Positions 17,424 to 27,474 are shown, numbered from the stretch's first letter. The stretch is 63,716 nucleotides of DNA from Hymenobacter rubripertinctus (GCF_003583925.1 NZ_QYCN01000019.1:16609-80324); one strand, 5' to 3'. A program made the numbers and translations. The notes: generated by a model not told the origin, from the sequence alone.

Positions 17424-17600
17424 CTACTGCTGGTACACGAACTTGAAATCCGCTGTAGGGCTGTCGTTGGGATGGTAGGCCAACCAATAAATGTGTAAGG
17501 TGCCGCGCGTTGCTGTGCCGCTCAAATGAACAGTACTTCGGGAGTCAGCCCAGAATAATGAGGGGGGCAAGAGCGGGCTGCCAAGGCCGGACGAACCCGC
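17424..17600 (-). pseudogene. possible C-terminal remnant of an unknown protein
   Basis: A minus-strand frame without an ATG ends at 17424 and reads ...STVHLSGTATRGTLHIYWLAY-HPNDSPTADFKFVYQQ. It has protein-like composition with a beta-strand pattern and a clean stop, unlike the shadow frames nearby. It runs upstream without a stop into the end of the M28 gene in a different frame, so no start exists. It could be a degraded gene end. Family not recognised; the C-terminal shape vaguely recalls small Bacteroidota beta-sandwich proteins. The rest of 17264-17634 shows nothing recognisable. Confidence 0.3.
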
Positions 17601-17634
17601 ATGGCAACCCGGGCCGGCTGTCGGCGGGTAGTGC

Positions 17635-18948
17635 CTAGGGCCGCTTCGGGGAGGCGCCTTGCAGATTCAGAAAGTCCCGCAGGAGCTGGAAGACCGACGC
17701 GAAGCCAGTAAGCGGTAGGGTTTCAAAACGGTCCAGCACATCGTGGTAGGCCGTGCTGCCGCCGCGGGTGTAAAAGAAAAAGGCCGGCACCCCGTGCTCG
17801 GAGAAGAAGAAGTGGTCGGAGTTGGCGGCGCGGCCCCGGGCGGCAAGGGAGGCTACGTACTGGTGTCGGGCATTCAGTTGCCGGAGCTGGTCAAACTGGG
17901 GTTCCAACACCCGGCCGTTCACGACCGTGAGGCCTTCGTCGCCGGTGCCCAGCAGGTCGAGGTTGGCCAGAAACCGGATCTGAGACAGCGGAATCAGGGG
18001 GTGTTCCACGAAGTAGCGGGAGCCAATCAGCCCGGCCTCTTCCGCCCCGAAGGCCAGGAAGGCCACTGAGTACGCCGGCCGGTTTTTGGGCCGGGCGTAG
18101 TGGGCGGCCAGCTCCAGCAGCATGGCCACTCCGCTGGCGTTGTCGTTGGCCCCCGGGAAATAGGTGCTGCGGCCCAACTGACCAAGGTGGTCGTAATGAG
18201 CCGATACGACTAGGAAGGAATCTGGCCGGGCGGTGCCGGGCAGGTAGCCGACCACGTTCTGGGTGGGGTAGGCAGCATACCGCCGGGCATCAAGCCGCAC
18301 CGCAACGGTGCCGGCCCGGGCGGGCCAGCGGCTGGCCAGCACTTCCAGGTGGGGCCGCGCAGCCTGCTCGCCGGCCAGACTGGCGGTGAGCTTGACAGAA
18401 ACCAGCGTGACGCGGGCGGCGGCCGACGCCAGGTGTGCCTGCACGGCCGCCGGCAGACTGGCGAGGCGGCGCTCTTCCGCTTGGGTGAGCACCAGAACCG
18501 CGCCGGTGAGCCGGGTAGCCAGCAGGGCAGTCTGGGCCGTGAGTTGAGAAAAAACCAGGGTGTCGAGCCGGTGAGCGGGGCCGCGCAGGTGGCCGGGGCC
18601 ACTGGTGGGGGCGGCAATGAAATCGAGGCCGGGGCGCAGCACCTGTCCGTCCACTTGCAGCTCGGCCCGCCCGGGAAAGGTATTGATGGGAAGCGAGAAC
18701 GGCTGGCGGTAGCCGGGGCTGAGCGGGAGCAGACCAAGCGCCTTATAGCGGTGTTGCAGGTACCGGGCGGCCCGTTGCTCGCCGTGGTTCACGTAGCCCC
18801 GGCCGTGCCGGGCCGGGGCCGATAGGTAGGCAACAGTCTGGCGGGCGCGGACCATATTCTGAGCCCCGGCGGCCGGGGCGAGCAGCAGGCAGGTGGCCAG
18901 AAGCCCTGCAACAGCCAGTGCACGAAAACGGGCAGCATATCGGTTCAT
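17635..18948 (-). CDS. secreted M28 family zinc aminopeptidase
   Basis: A 437-aa exported peptidase. Signal peptide ...ATCLLLAPAAGA is cut before QNMVRARQ. A PA-like insert occupies roughly residues 100-230. The M28 metal site is visible: SAHYDHLG (His ligand), GANDNASGVA (bridging Asp), AFGAEEAGLIGS (catalytic Glu and ligand Glu), NLDLLG (Asp), and the last His in TAYHDVLDR. All expected ligands are present, so it should be active, removing N-terminal residues from peptides in the periplasm or outside. Its ATG overlaps the stop of the vanZ-like gene (ATGA), which fixes the start and shows translational coupling. Confidence 0.88.
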   Translation of the reverse strand: MNRYAARFRALAVAGLLATCLLLAPAAGAQNMVRARQTVAYLSAPARHGRGYVNHGEQRAARYLQHRYKALGLLPLSPGYRQPFSLPINTFPGRAELQVDGQVLRPGLDFIAAPTSGPGHLRGPAHRLDTLVFSQLTAQTALLATRLTGAVLVLTQAEERRLASLPAAVQAHLASAAARVTLVSVKLTASLAGEQAARPHLEVLASRWPARAGTVAVRLDARRYAAYPTQNVVGYLPGTARPDSFLVVSAHYDHLGQLGRSTYFPGANDNASGVAMLLELAAHYARPKNRPAYSVAFLAFGAEEAGLIGSRYFVEHPLIPLSQIRFLANLDLLGTGDEGLTVVNGRVLEPQFDQLRQLNARHQYVASLAARGRAANSDHFFFSEHGVPAFFFYTRGGSTAYHDVLDRFETLPLTGFASVFQLLRDFLNLQGASPKRP

Positions 18949-19358
18949 TGCCAGAAACGTCGGGTGAACCACATGAGCGCCGAGCCGGCCACCACACCCA
19001 GGGCGTCGCTCAAAATATCCGACCACTCGCCGTTGCGGCCCAAATCCATGCCCATTTGTAGCAGCTCGATGGCGGCCCCCATGCCGATGGCTGCTACCAG
19101 CACCGTGCCGAAAGCCCGCGCCCGCAGCCCCGGCCACCACCGCTGCCGCCGGGCCGAGAAGGTGGCCAGCACTGCCAGCACCCCGAAAACAAACGCGTGG
19201 GCGGCCGTATCGAAAGCCAGCAGCTCCCAGTGGGGCGTGGGCGGCATGGAGTTGGCGGGAGTGAGCGTGCTCACCAAAATAAACGCCGCCCAGGCCAGCG
19301 GCAGGACCACAAAGGCCCGCCGGGGTGGCGTGGGCGGCGCGGAGGCTGACATAGCCAA
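18945..19358 (-). CDS. VanZ-like membrane protein
   Basis: A 137-aa protein with about four hydrophobic helices and the VanZ-type phrases STLTPANSMP, DTAAHAFVFGVLA, AIELLQMGMDLGRNGEWSDILSDALGVVAG. VanZ-like proteins are small membrane proteins of unclear biochemical role; the original confers low-level teicoplanin resistance. It lies 18 bp after gcvH and overlaps the M28 gene by 4 bp, an order (gcvH-vanZ next to sprA) that recurs in Bacteroidota as far as I recall. MAMS offers two possible start codons. Confidence 0.82.
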   Translation of the reverse strand: MAMSASAPPTPPRRAFVVLPLAWAAFILVSTLTPANSMPPTPHWELLAFDTAAHAFVFGVLAVLATFSARRQRWWPGLRARAFGTVLVAAIGMGAAIELLQMGMDLGRNGEWSDILSDALGVVAGSALMWFTRRFWQ

Positions 19359-19376
19359 CGGAGCGGAGCAGGCAGC

Positions 19377-19757
19377 CTAAGCGCCCACCAACTCGCCGTA
19401 GGTTTCGGCCGACAGCAAACCCTCTAGCTCGGCGGGCGTGCTGATGGACATCTTGATCATCCAACCGTCGCCGTAGGGGTCGGAGTTGACCAGCTCCGGG
19501 CTGCCGTCGAGCTTGTCGTTGATTTCGAGTACGGTGCCGCTGATGGGGCTGAACAGGTCGGAAACCGTTTTTACCGCTTCCACGGTGCCGAAAATATCGT
19601 TCTGGGCAACCTCTTTGTCAAGCGTGTCAATGTCCACATACACGATGTCGCCGAGTTCCTTCTGGGCATGGTCGGTGACGCCGATGAAGGCCACGTCGCC
19701 TTCGATGCGGATCCATTCGTGCTCTTTGGTGTACTTGAGGGTGGCGGGCAGATTCAT
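19377..19757 (-). CDS. gcvH: glycine cleavage system H protein
   Basis: A 126-aa lipoyl carrier that shuttles the aminomethyl group between the P, T and L proteins in glycine breakdown, and can pass lipoate to other enzymes. Lys63 in GTVEAVKTVSD is the lipoylation site. Other family marks are YTKEHEWIRIEG, GVTDHAQKELGDIVYVD, NSDPYGDGWMIKM. The P and T genes are not in the window. It sits directly downstream of sprA. Confidence 0.96.
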   Translation of the reverse strand: MNLPATLKYTKEHEWIRIEGDVAFIGVTDHAQKELGDIVYVDIDTLDKEVAQNDIFGTVEAVKTVSDLFSPISGTVLEINDKLDGSPELVNSDPYGDGWMIKMSISTPAELEGLLSAETYGELVGA

Positions 19758-19831
19758 GGGGTGGTGCTAAGTAGTGAGGGTGAGGATGCAGGGCCGTTAG
19801 GCACCGCGCCAAAAGTACAAGGTAAAGGTGA

Positions 19832-19953
19832 GATGGTTCAGGGGGAGAGGGTGAAATAGTGAAATGGTGAGGTTGCTGTTTCTCGAACCTATTTGCGCAA
19901 GCGGTGCAATAAGGCCCTCGGAACGTCAAACTCACTATTTCACTACCGCACTC
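19832..19953. repeat. 8-bp-period inverted arrays between sprA stop and gcvH start
   Basis: Left arm around 19851-19874 reads GTGAAATA, GTGAAATG, GTGAGGTT. Right arm around 19932-19953 reads TCACTATT, TCACTACC, GCACTCAT. GTGAAATAGTGA at 19851-19862 is exactly complementary to 19932-19943. The arms lie near the two ends of the gap. Confidence 0.7.
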
Positions 19954-19955
19954 AT

Positions 19956-22900
19956 TTACTGCGAGAGGCTGTAGCGGAGCTGAATGCCGGCTTCGGTGGC
20001 GGTATTACGGAAGCCGTTCACCCGGGGCGCGGTGATGTTCTGGGTGAAGAAGAATTGCAGGTTCAGACGCTGGTTGAGCACGTAGTCCACGGTGGGGCGC
20101 AGCTGAATCTGGCGGGTGCCGTTGGTAACGGTGCCCACCGGCCGGCCGACATCGCCCGGGGTAGTGGAAGTTGGGTCTACCACGTCCTGAATGGCCCGCT
20201 GCACGGCGTAGTTGTCGCTGATGCTCAGGTCGAGGCGGGCGTTGAGCTCGTTGCGCAGGATGCGCTGCTCGCCCCCGATGCGGAAGGGCAGCTTGAGCCG
20301 GTTGGTAGCAAACCCGACGCCAATTACCATATCGGTGCGGCGCAACTCGGTTATCTGGGCGTTGGAGGTGTTCAGGCCCACGGTGCGGTCGATGCGGTAT
20401 TCCAGGTTGCCGGTCAGGCGGCCGGTGGTCTGGAACCGCGCCCCGATGAGCGGGGCCAGCCGCTCGGCAATGGACACCTGCCCGACGAGGTAGTAGGGAA
20501 TGACCTGGTTGGACTGGTTGGACAAGTCAGGCAGGCCCTGGGGCTCGGTGGGGTAGTTGGCTGAGGTAGTGTAACCCGCGATGTTGTAGGTGGAGGAGTA
20601 CACGTGGTTGAGCGTGAACGAGCGGAAGTAGCGCTGCACGAAAGGCAGCTGGGAGAGGCCGTTGTAGGCAATGTTCCAGTTGGGCACCGGAATCCGGATG
20701 CGGGGCTGGAAAGCCTGGGCCGTGTAGCCATCCGACGACCGGCCCTGGTAGGCGTCGCGGAAGGCCTGGAGCAGCACATCCTGGGAGTTGAAACCGTACC
20801 TGCCCCCCACGTTGCTGTCATCCTGGGCCGCCTGCAACTTGGCCTGCACGAACTGACGGTTATCCACGAAGCGGTTGAACGCCTTCGACGTCACTCCCTT
20901 GTTGCTCAGGTCCCCGAACAGCGTCTGAACGGAGATAAAGGAGATGGTGAATGTACCGGTGCCGAGGTTGTTGCTGGCCGTGGGAATATTGGTGATGGGA
21001 ATGAAAGTGGTGTCGTTGATGATGTTTCGGTAGAACACAGCCCGGTTGCGCACGGAGTTCTTGCGGGCATCGAGCTGAATGTTAAAGTCGCGGAAGGGCT
21101 CCAGGGTGGTGCGCAGGGTGAGGGCTTCCGTTTCGAGGGAGCTGAGCGGGGTGTTCAGGTACTGGCTGCTGTTGGTGTACCAGCCGTTGTTGTAGGCCTT
21201 GTTGAACAGGTTGTCCAGGCCCGGCTGCTGGCCCAGGATGAAGGGCAGGCCCGGGGCCTCGAATCCATCGTTGAAGCCGAAGAAGCGGGTGTTGGGCAGG
21301 TAGCCCGGCAGCAGGGTCCCCGCCGAATTCGTGTAGGTGAAGTTGAGGGAGCGGGCCGTCATCAAGGAGCGCAGAATGGCCTTGAGCACCCGCAACTCCG
21401 GCACCTTCACCGAGTCGGCGGGAGCCGCATCGGCCACGCCCACCTGACCGGGCTTGGTGGTCTTGGGGTCGAGCTTAACGCGGGGCTGGGGCGGCGGGGC
21501 GTTGTTGATGATGTTGAGGAAGCGCACTTTGTTGTAGAGCTTCACCAGGTCAATCTTGCCGTTCAGGCTGCGCTCCTGGTTGTTCTGGATGGTGTTGCCC
21601 AGTTGCAGCGGTACCGTCGTGGTGTCGGTGAGGTTGGCCGGGTTGAGCGGAGCCCGCAATGCCGTGGAGGCCGCCTGCCAGCTGTAGTTGGCCGCGTAGC
21701 GGGCATCGGCCGAGAGCCAGTCGGTGAGCGGAAACTTGTCGAGGGGCAGGCGGTAAGTGAGGGCCACCGTCTGGTTGAAGTTGGTGGTGCGGCCCCCGCG
21801 CTTGAACAGGTTGTCGCGCAGCTGCTGGCGGTTGCGCTGGGCCTCATCGGAGTTGCCGATGCTGCGGCCGACGCCTTCGTCCACCACGGCGCGGTTGGTG
21901 GCCGTGTAGTCCAGGGCCAGGGCCTTGGTCAAGTCCCAGCGCAGGTCGTAGATGCGGTTGAAGTAGAACGACTTCTGGAACACGCCCGGAATACCGTCCG
22001 TCACGGGTACCTGGCCGGGCTCCAGGGTGCGTTGCAGGAACCGCTCGTTGTAGCGGCGGTCCAGGTCGGCCCGGAAGGAGAAGCGCGAGGGCAAAGGCGT
22101 GAAGTTGACTTCCTTGAACAGGGCCAGATAAGGCGAGTCGAAGGCCTTCACCTGGGCCAGGGGCGTGTAGTTTTTGGGCGTGGCCTGGTACACGTAAGCC
22201 AGCGCCCCGGTGTAGGTGCGGGTGTAGTCGCGGTCGGTCCGGATGTCGGTGTGCAGGCGCTCAGTCAGCGAGTAGCTCAGGGCGAAGTTCTCGATGTCGT
22301 AGGGCCGGATTTTGCGCTCGGCGTTGGTGCGCTCCTTGCGCACGTTGAGCAGGGAAATACTGCGCTGGCTGGTTTGGTCCACCACTTCCTTGCTGTAAGC
22401 GGCCTTCTCACCGGCCGTCTCGAACTTCTCCAGGCTCTGGCTCAGCTTGGTGTCGGGGTCGAGGGGGTCGTACTTGGGGGCGCGGGTTTCGATGCCCGCT
22501 TGCAGCAGCACCGGCACCCGCAGGCCCAGCTTCTCGGGGAAGAATTTCTCGGCCGCCACGGTGGCATTCACATCGCCCCGGGTGATGTTGTCGGTGGAGC
22601 GCTGCTGGGGCTTGTCCTGGAGGCCACCGAAACCGGTGGTGAGGTAGCTGCCGGTGGCCGTGATGTTGGCCACGTCGGCCAGCTTGGTGTTGAAGCGGGC
22701 AGTAGCCGCCCAGCCGCTTTCGTTGTCGAAGTCGAGCACCCGCAGCTCATCGGCCCACAGCGTGAGCGACTTGTTGGCCCCGTCGTCCTTGGGGTTCAGA
22801 ATGCCGATCATGGCCCCTTGCACCGACGACAAATCGGGGTTGCCGACAACCGTAATCGAGGAGCCATCGGGGAAGCTCACCACGAAGGGCCGGCCGTAGT

Positions 22901-25900
22901 CGATGCCCGAGGTGGCCTGGGCGTTGCGGGCGGCCTTGGCATCAATGAACTGCTGCAACTTCAAATCAATACGGTTTTCCACCGGCCACACTTCATCCAC
23001 CGACTTCTGGCCGGCCTTAGTGATGGTGAGCGGCAGCGAGTATTCGTAGTAGTTCTGGATGTAATCGGTGCCGAGGCGCACGAAGGCCCGGACGCCCCCG
23101 CGCACGTCGCCGTCCGGAATGTTGCGGTCCTGGGTTTCGGCGTGCAGGAACAGGCGCAGCTTCTTGTAGCGCAGCATGTTCAGGCTCAGGTTCTTGTAGG
23201 CGGCCTTCGAGAAACCGTCGCGCAGGCCGCTCACCACCAGGCGCAGGCTCTGCTCGTTCTGCTGGCGGTTCACGGTGCTGGAGCCGAACTCCCGGTCGCG
23301 GCGGATGTTGGGCGGCAGCACGTAGGGAATGGCGCTGGTGCCGGCCACGTTGGCCAGCCCGTTTTCTTCCAGGCCCACCGTCGAAATGCTGAACTCGTCG
23401 GCGTCGGTGTCGGGGTTGACGATGGTGCCGGGCTCGGCAATCTTATTCAGGTAGCGCCGCCACTGGTTGGCCACGAACTGGGGCTGCACCATGCGCAGCA
23501 CCACCGGCTGCTGCCAGCCCGTGAGGTACATGCGCAGAAAGCGGATGGATTTGAAGCCGAAGTCCTGGCCGGCCGGCACGCCCACCACGCCGGTGGGGGA
23601 GCGGACCGGAATGCGGAACTGGTACCAGGTCACCGGGTCCTTGTCGCTGTCGGTGATGATGGACGTTACCTTGTCCACGATGAAGTTCTGGCCTATTTCC
23701 AGGGAGCCGGGGCGCAGGCGCATCCGGTACTCGTAGTAGCGCTCGGCATCGGAGAGCACGTTGTCGCGGTTCAGGTCCTCCTTGTCGGGGAAGGCCGTGG
23801 AGCTGAGCTGGCTGCCCTCGGGCGAGTTGCCCTCCATGCCGTTGAAATTCTTGTAGCGGGCCAGAATTTTGGCGTTGGCCTGGTCGTAGCTCGGGTCGAG
23901 GTGGTGGCGGAAGTTGTCGGCGGCGGGGTCGGGCACGGCTTGGTAGCCGGCGAACTTGGCCTGCTCGCCGCCGTCGTTGAGGCCGTCCAGGCCCACGTCC
24001 TGACGGACTCGGGCCCCGGGGGCGGCGCTGAAGGCATCAGTCAGAAACGGCCGGCGCGAGGCCAGGCCCCAGGGCGTGGGCGTCGTTTCGAGGGCCAGGT
24101 CGTTGGGGTCGGCCGGAATGCCGTTCTCAAACTCGTACTGGTTGTTGTCGGAAAGCACATCCTCCGAAACCGACCCTAGGTTGATGAACAGCTCCCCACC
24201 CGTGTCGTTGTTGACGCTGTGGCCGTCGCTGTCAATGACCTGCCCGTTTTTGCCGGCCAGGAAGGGGTCCATGAGCCAGAACTCCAGGTACTCCACGTTG
24301 GCATTGTCGAAATCGGTATCGAAGGTGATTTCGCGCGCAATAGCCGCCTGCCGGGCCGCGTTGGCAGCGGGTCCGGTCTGGGCAAAGAAGCTCGGGCGGG
24401 TCGGGTCGAAGTCGGGCGTGTAGTTGTACTGGCCGCGCTGGTCGGGGAAGTAGGCCAGGTCGAAGCTGGTTTCGAAGGAGTTGCCGGTGGTACCCACATC
24501 GCGGTTGGGGAATACCTCCGTACGCTTGATGCCGCGCACGTAGTGGTTTTTCAGGTCGCCGGGTCCGATGTTGCCCGGCTTGCTCTGGCCGTTGGTGTAG
24601 TAGGTCTGGTCGATGGTGTACCAGGCCAGCTTGGCGCGGTTGTAGGCCACGGCCAGCGGGTCGGTGGGGGAGGTGACGCGCAACGGCAGCGGCGTGGAGC
24701 CCAGCCGCCACGTAACGGCCGAGTTGGTGCCGCCCAGGGTATAAGGCGTGCGGGCATTCTCGAAATCGTCGAGGTAGGACACCCCGTTTTCTTCGCCGGG
24801 GTTGCCCAGCTTGCTCTGGCTGGGCAGCAGCTGCGCAAATTCGCCGCTGAACGATACCGTGGAAATTTCCTTGGTCGAGATGAACGGCAGCGCGTCGAGG
24901 TACTTGGTCAGCGCCCGCGACTCGCGGCGCATGTTCACATCGAAGCCGTAGATGGTGTTGTTGTTGGGCTCGTCGCCGATATTCACGCGGTTGATGCCGG
25001 GGGCCTGGTTTTCGCGCAAATGGAGCACCGTGGCCCCGAAGTTCATGTCCGGCGACAGCCGGTAATCGAACCGGGCGCCCAGCAGCCGCCGGGGTTGCAC
25101 CTGCACCAAGGCGTTTTTCTCGAACTCCACCCGCAGCTCGTTGGCCGAGTTGAGGTAGGCCGGGTTGAGGATTTTTACCTTGGCCTGGTCGTAGAACACC
25201 TGGTAATCGACGCCCTCCTGGAGCAGGGTGCTGCCGGCGCGCACCCGCACCGAGCCCTCGGCAATGCCAATGCCGGGCAGGTTGATTTCGTCGGTGCTGG
25301 TGGCCTGGAACCGGCCGCGCAGGTAAAACTTGTCTTTCTCCTGGCGCTGCTGGGCGTCGCTCTGCACCTGGTTGTAGAGCTCCCGGTACACGTATTTGTC
25401 CAACAGCGCGGGCTCAGCCAGGCTGTCGAACTTGGTAGCCAGAAAGTTGCCGAAAGGCTCTACTTCGGGGAAGATGATTTTACCCAGCTCGGTATCCACC
25501 GTAATGCCCGGGAAGAAGTCGAAGTTGCCGTCGGGGTTCCGGTCGTTGTTGGGATTTACGTTGTCGAGGTTGAAGACTTCAATCAGCGGCTTGTTCTGAA
25601 TTTTCTGCCCTTCTTTCAGCGAAATCAGGTCGACGCCCGTGATGTCGTCCTTGTAAATAATCTGGAGCTGGAAATTGTCGCGGTTGAGCTGGTTGGCGTT
25701 CAGGGGATAGATGTTTTTCATCATCAGATCCCAGGTGGGCAGGTTGCCGGTGAGCAGGTTGGCGTTGTTGGTGGCTTTGTTGGGGTTGAACTGCGGCAGG
25801 TTAACGCTCGGGTCGTTGAAGTCGACCAGGCCCACGCCGGGGTTGGTGGCCTTGAGCATCTTCAGGAAGATAACCTGGTTGGAACCCACCTGCGCGTAGT

Positions 25901-27443
25901 CGCTCTGAATTTCGCCGACGGTGTAGGTTTTGCCGTTGTAGATGTACTGGTAGGATACGCCCAGCACCTGCTCGGGCAGTAGCTGGGTATTGAGCGAGAG
26001 GTAGCCCAGCTGGGGGTTGTAGGTGTACTCGCGCGGGTCGAGTTTGCGGGCCCGCACGTGCTCAAAGTCCTTGTTCTTCTCCAGGTTCAGCGTGCCGGCC
26101 AGGGCGTTGTCAATCACCAGCTCGTCGCGGAAGCCGGTCAGGCCCCGGATGCGGTCAAACTCCAGGTTGGCCTGGTTATCGGCCTGGGCGTTAGCGCCGG
26201 ATGATTTCAGGAACTGCTGGCGGTACACGCGCCGGGGCTCGGCCACGTCCATGAGCGTGACCACGTTGCGCAGGTTGTCGCTCTGGCGGTTGTCGTTGGT
26301 AATCCAGACTTCGAGGTAGGTGATGTTGACCCCGCTCTGGATGGTGGGCAGGTTGCGCAACGACGAGTTGTACCGGTCGCGGAAGGCCTGGCTCAGGAAA
26401 AAGTGCCGGTCCTTCTCGTACTGGCTGGCCTTGATTTCGAAGGCCCGGCTCTGGCCCCCGTTCTGGATGCGCACCTCGTCGGCCTGGCCCCGCAGGGTGC
26501 TGGCAATGGTGGTTACGCCCAGGCGCCCGAACTGGAACTGGGCTTTTACCCCGAACAGGTTCTGGCCCCCCGTGATGAGGGAGTTGTTGAGCGGCAGGCT
26601 CACGTTGCCCAGCTCTACTTTGCGGATAATATCGGTGTCGAAGCCCGTGTAGTCGAGCTTCATGTTGTTCTCGAAGTCGAAGGCCGCGCGGGTGTCGTAG
26701 TTGAACGTGAGGCGCAGCTTTTCCCCAATCTGACCACTCAGGTTGAGGTTCATGTTCTGGTCGAACTGGAAGTCGCCCACCTTCTGCTGGCGCAGCGTCA
26801 GGGTGGGGTTTTCGTTGCGGTTGCCCCGGTAGCCCATGCGCAGCGTCACGGCCCCCTGGGGCCGGATATCCACGTAACTGCCCCCGAAAATACGGTCGGC
26901 CATGGGGCCGAGGTAGATTTTAGGAATCAGGCGGCGGTTGTCGGGCTGGTTCTGGTCGCCGGCCACGCCCCCGTTCGAGCGTTCCCGAAAGTAGTCGCGC
27001 ACGGCTTTCTGCTGCTGCCAGCGCGAATATTCCTCGAACGTCATGCGGCTCGGGTCGCGGTAGTTGAGGTCGGAGCCGATGCCTTCCCGGATGTCGAAGT
27101 TCTGGAGGCTGTCGTCGGCCTGCACGTCGAGCTGCACGTTGGCGGGCAGGGGCAGCACCAGCGGGGAGCGGCGGCGCTGGGTGGAGAACCGGGAGCCGCG
27201 CCGGTCCTCGGGGGCTACCCGGGGGCGGGTACCGGGCCGGTAGCGGGTGGTATCGGTGCGGGGCGTATCGGCGGCCAGCACGCGCAGGGCGGGGCGGGTA
27301 GCGCCCGGCAGCCAAGCTGCCCACAGCTGGCGCATGGCGAACGGCGTGGCCCCGCTGACCAGCGGCAGCGCCTGGGCCCACCAGGCCACCAACGACGCCA
27401 CGGCTACGAGGCAGATAACAGAGAATTTCTTACCGGTAGTCAA
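19956..27443 (-). CDS. sprA: SprA, outer-membrane channel of the type IX secretion system
   Basis: A 2495-aa protein, the expected size for SprA (Sov in Porphyromonas), the giant outer-membrane barrel through which T9SS cargo leaves the cell and on which gliding adhesins depend. An N-terminal membrane/signal segment (ICLVAVASLVAWWAQA) leads into a region with RRSPLVLPLPANVQLD and RMTFEEYSRWQQQKAVRDYF, then FGGSYVDIRPQGAVTLRMGYRGN, a highly conserved SprA motif, and many long beta-strand blocks to the C-terminal LRYSLSQ. No internal break is seen. Neighbours ruvA (upstream) and gcvH (downstream) are the usual ones. Several very long antisense frames across it are shadows. Confidence 0.97.
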   Translation of the reverse strand: MTTGKKFSVICLVAVASLVAWWAQALPLVSGATPFAMRQLWAAWLPGATRPALRVLAADTPRTDTTRYRPGTRPRVAPEDRRGSRFSTQRRRSPLVLPLPANVQLDVQADDSLQNFDIREGIGSDLNYRDPSRMTFEEYSRWQQQKAVRDYFRERSNGGVAGDQNQPDNRRLIPKIYLGPMADRIFGGSYVDIRPQGAVTLRMGYRGNRNENPTLTLRQQKVGDFQFDQNMNLNLSGQIGEKLRLTFNYDTRAAFDFENNMKLDYTGFDTDIIRKVELGNVSLPLNNSLITGGQNLFGVKAQFQFGRLGVTTIASTLRGQADEVRIQNGGQSRAFEIKASQYEKDRHFFLSQAFRDRYNSSLRNLPTIQSGVNITYLEVWITNDNRQSDNLRNVVTLMDVAEPRRVYRQQFLKSSGANAQADNQANLEFDRIRGLTGFRDELVIDNALAGTLNLEKNKDFEHVRARKLDPREYTYNPQLGYLSLNTQLLPEQVLGVSYQYIYNGKTYTVGEIQSDYAQVGSNQVIFLKMLKATNPGVGLVDFNDPSVNLPQFNPNKATNNANLLTGNLPTWDLMMKNIYPLNANQLNRDNFQLQIIYKDDITGVDLISLKEGQKIQNKPLIEVFNLDNVNPNNDRNPDGNFDFFPGITVDTELGKIIFPEVEPFGNFLATKFDSLAEPALLDKYVYRELYNQVQSDAQQRQEKDKFYLRGRFQATSTDEINLPGIGIAEGSVRVRAGSTLLQEGVDYQVFYDQAKVKILNPAYLNSANELRVEFEKNALVQVQPRRLLGARFDYRLSPDMNFGATVLHLRENQAPGINRVNIGDEPNNNTIYGFDVNMRRESRALTKYLDALPFISTKEISTVSFSGEFAQLLPSQSKLGNPGEENGVSYLDDFENARTPYTLGGTNSAVTWRLGSTPLPLRVTSPTDPLAVAYNRAKLAWYTIDQTYYTNGQSKPGNIGPGDLKNHYVRGIKRTEVFPNRDVGTTGNSFETSFDLAYFPDQRGQYNYTPDFDPTRPSFFAQTGPAANAARQAAIAREITFDTDFDNANVEYLEFWLMDPFLAGKNGQVIDSDGHSVNNDTGGELFINLGSVSEDVLSDNNQYEFENGIPADPNDLALETTPTPWGLASRRPFLTDAFSAAPGARVRQDVGLDGLNDGGEQAKFAGYQAVPDPAADNFRHHLDPSYDQANAKILARYKNFNGMEGNSPEGSQLSSTAFPDKEDLNRDNVLSDAERYYEYRMRLRPGSLEIGQNFIVDKVTSIITDSDKDPVTWYQFRIPVRSPTGVVGVPAGQDFGFKSIRFLRMYLTGWQQPVVLRMVQPQFVANQWRRYLNKIAEPGTIVNPDTDADEFSISTVGLEENGLANVAGTSAIPYVLPPNIRRDREFGSSTVNRQQNEQSLRLVVSGLRDGFSKAAYKNLSLNMLRYKKLRLFLHAETQDRNIPDGDVRGGVRAFVRLGTDYIQNYYEYSLPLTITKAGQKSVDEVWPVENRIDLKLQQFIDAKAARNAQATSGIDYGRPFVVSFPDGSSITVVGNPDLSSVQGAMIGILNPKDDGANKSLTLWADELRVLDFDNESGWAATARFNTKLADVANITATGSYLTTGFGGLQDKPQQRSTDNITRGDVNATVAAEKFFPEKLGLRVPVLLQAGIETRAPKYDPLDPDTKLSQSLEKFETAGEKAAYSKEVVDQTSQRSISLLNVRKERTNAERKIRPYDIENFALSYSLTERLHTDIRTDRDYTRTYTGALAYVYQATPKNYTPLAQVKAFDSPYLALFKEVNFTPLPSRFSFRADLDRRYNERFLQRTLEPGQVPVTDGIPGVFQKSFYFNRIYDLRWDLTKALALDYTATNRAVVDEGVGRSIGNSDEAQRNRQQLRDNLFKRGGRTTNFNQTVALTYRLPLDKFPLTDWLSADARYAANYSWQAASTALRAPLNPANLTDTTTVPLQLGNTIQNNQERSLNGKIDLVKLYNKVRFLNIINNAPPPQPRVKLDPKTTKPGQVGVADAAPADSVKVPELRVLKAILRSLMTARSLNFTYTNSAGTLLPGYLPNTRFFGFNDGFEAPGLPFILGQQPGLDNLFNKAYNNGWYTNSSQYLNTPLSSLETEALTLRTTLEPFRDFNIQLDARKNSVRNRAVFYRNIINDTTFIPITNIPTASNNLGTGTFTISFISVQTLFGDLSNKGVTSKAFNRFVDNRQFVQAKLQAAQDDSNVGGRYGFNSQDVLLQAFRDAYQGRSSDGYTAQAFQPRIRIPVPNWNIAYNGLSQLPFVQRYFRSFTLNHVYSSTYNIAGYTTSANYPTEPQGLPDLSNQSNQVIPYYLVGQVSIAERLAPLIGARFQTTGRLTGNLEYRIDRTVGLNTSNAQITELRRTDMVIGVGFATNRLKLPFRIGGEQRILRNELNARLDLSISDNYAVQRAIQDVVDPTSTTPGDVGRPVGTVTNGTRQIQLRPTVDYVLNQRLNLQFFFTQNITAPRVNGFRNTATEAGIQLRYSLSQ

Positions 27444-27474
27444 GCGTCAGGATCGGTCGAAAGGAGAATGGAGA

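Noticed and set aside
20604..25982. Very long plus-strand frames (up to 1191 codons) across sprA
   Set aside because: They are exactly antisense to sprA, rich in Val, Gly, Ala and His as expected for the complement of GC-rich codons, and show no domain motifs.
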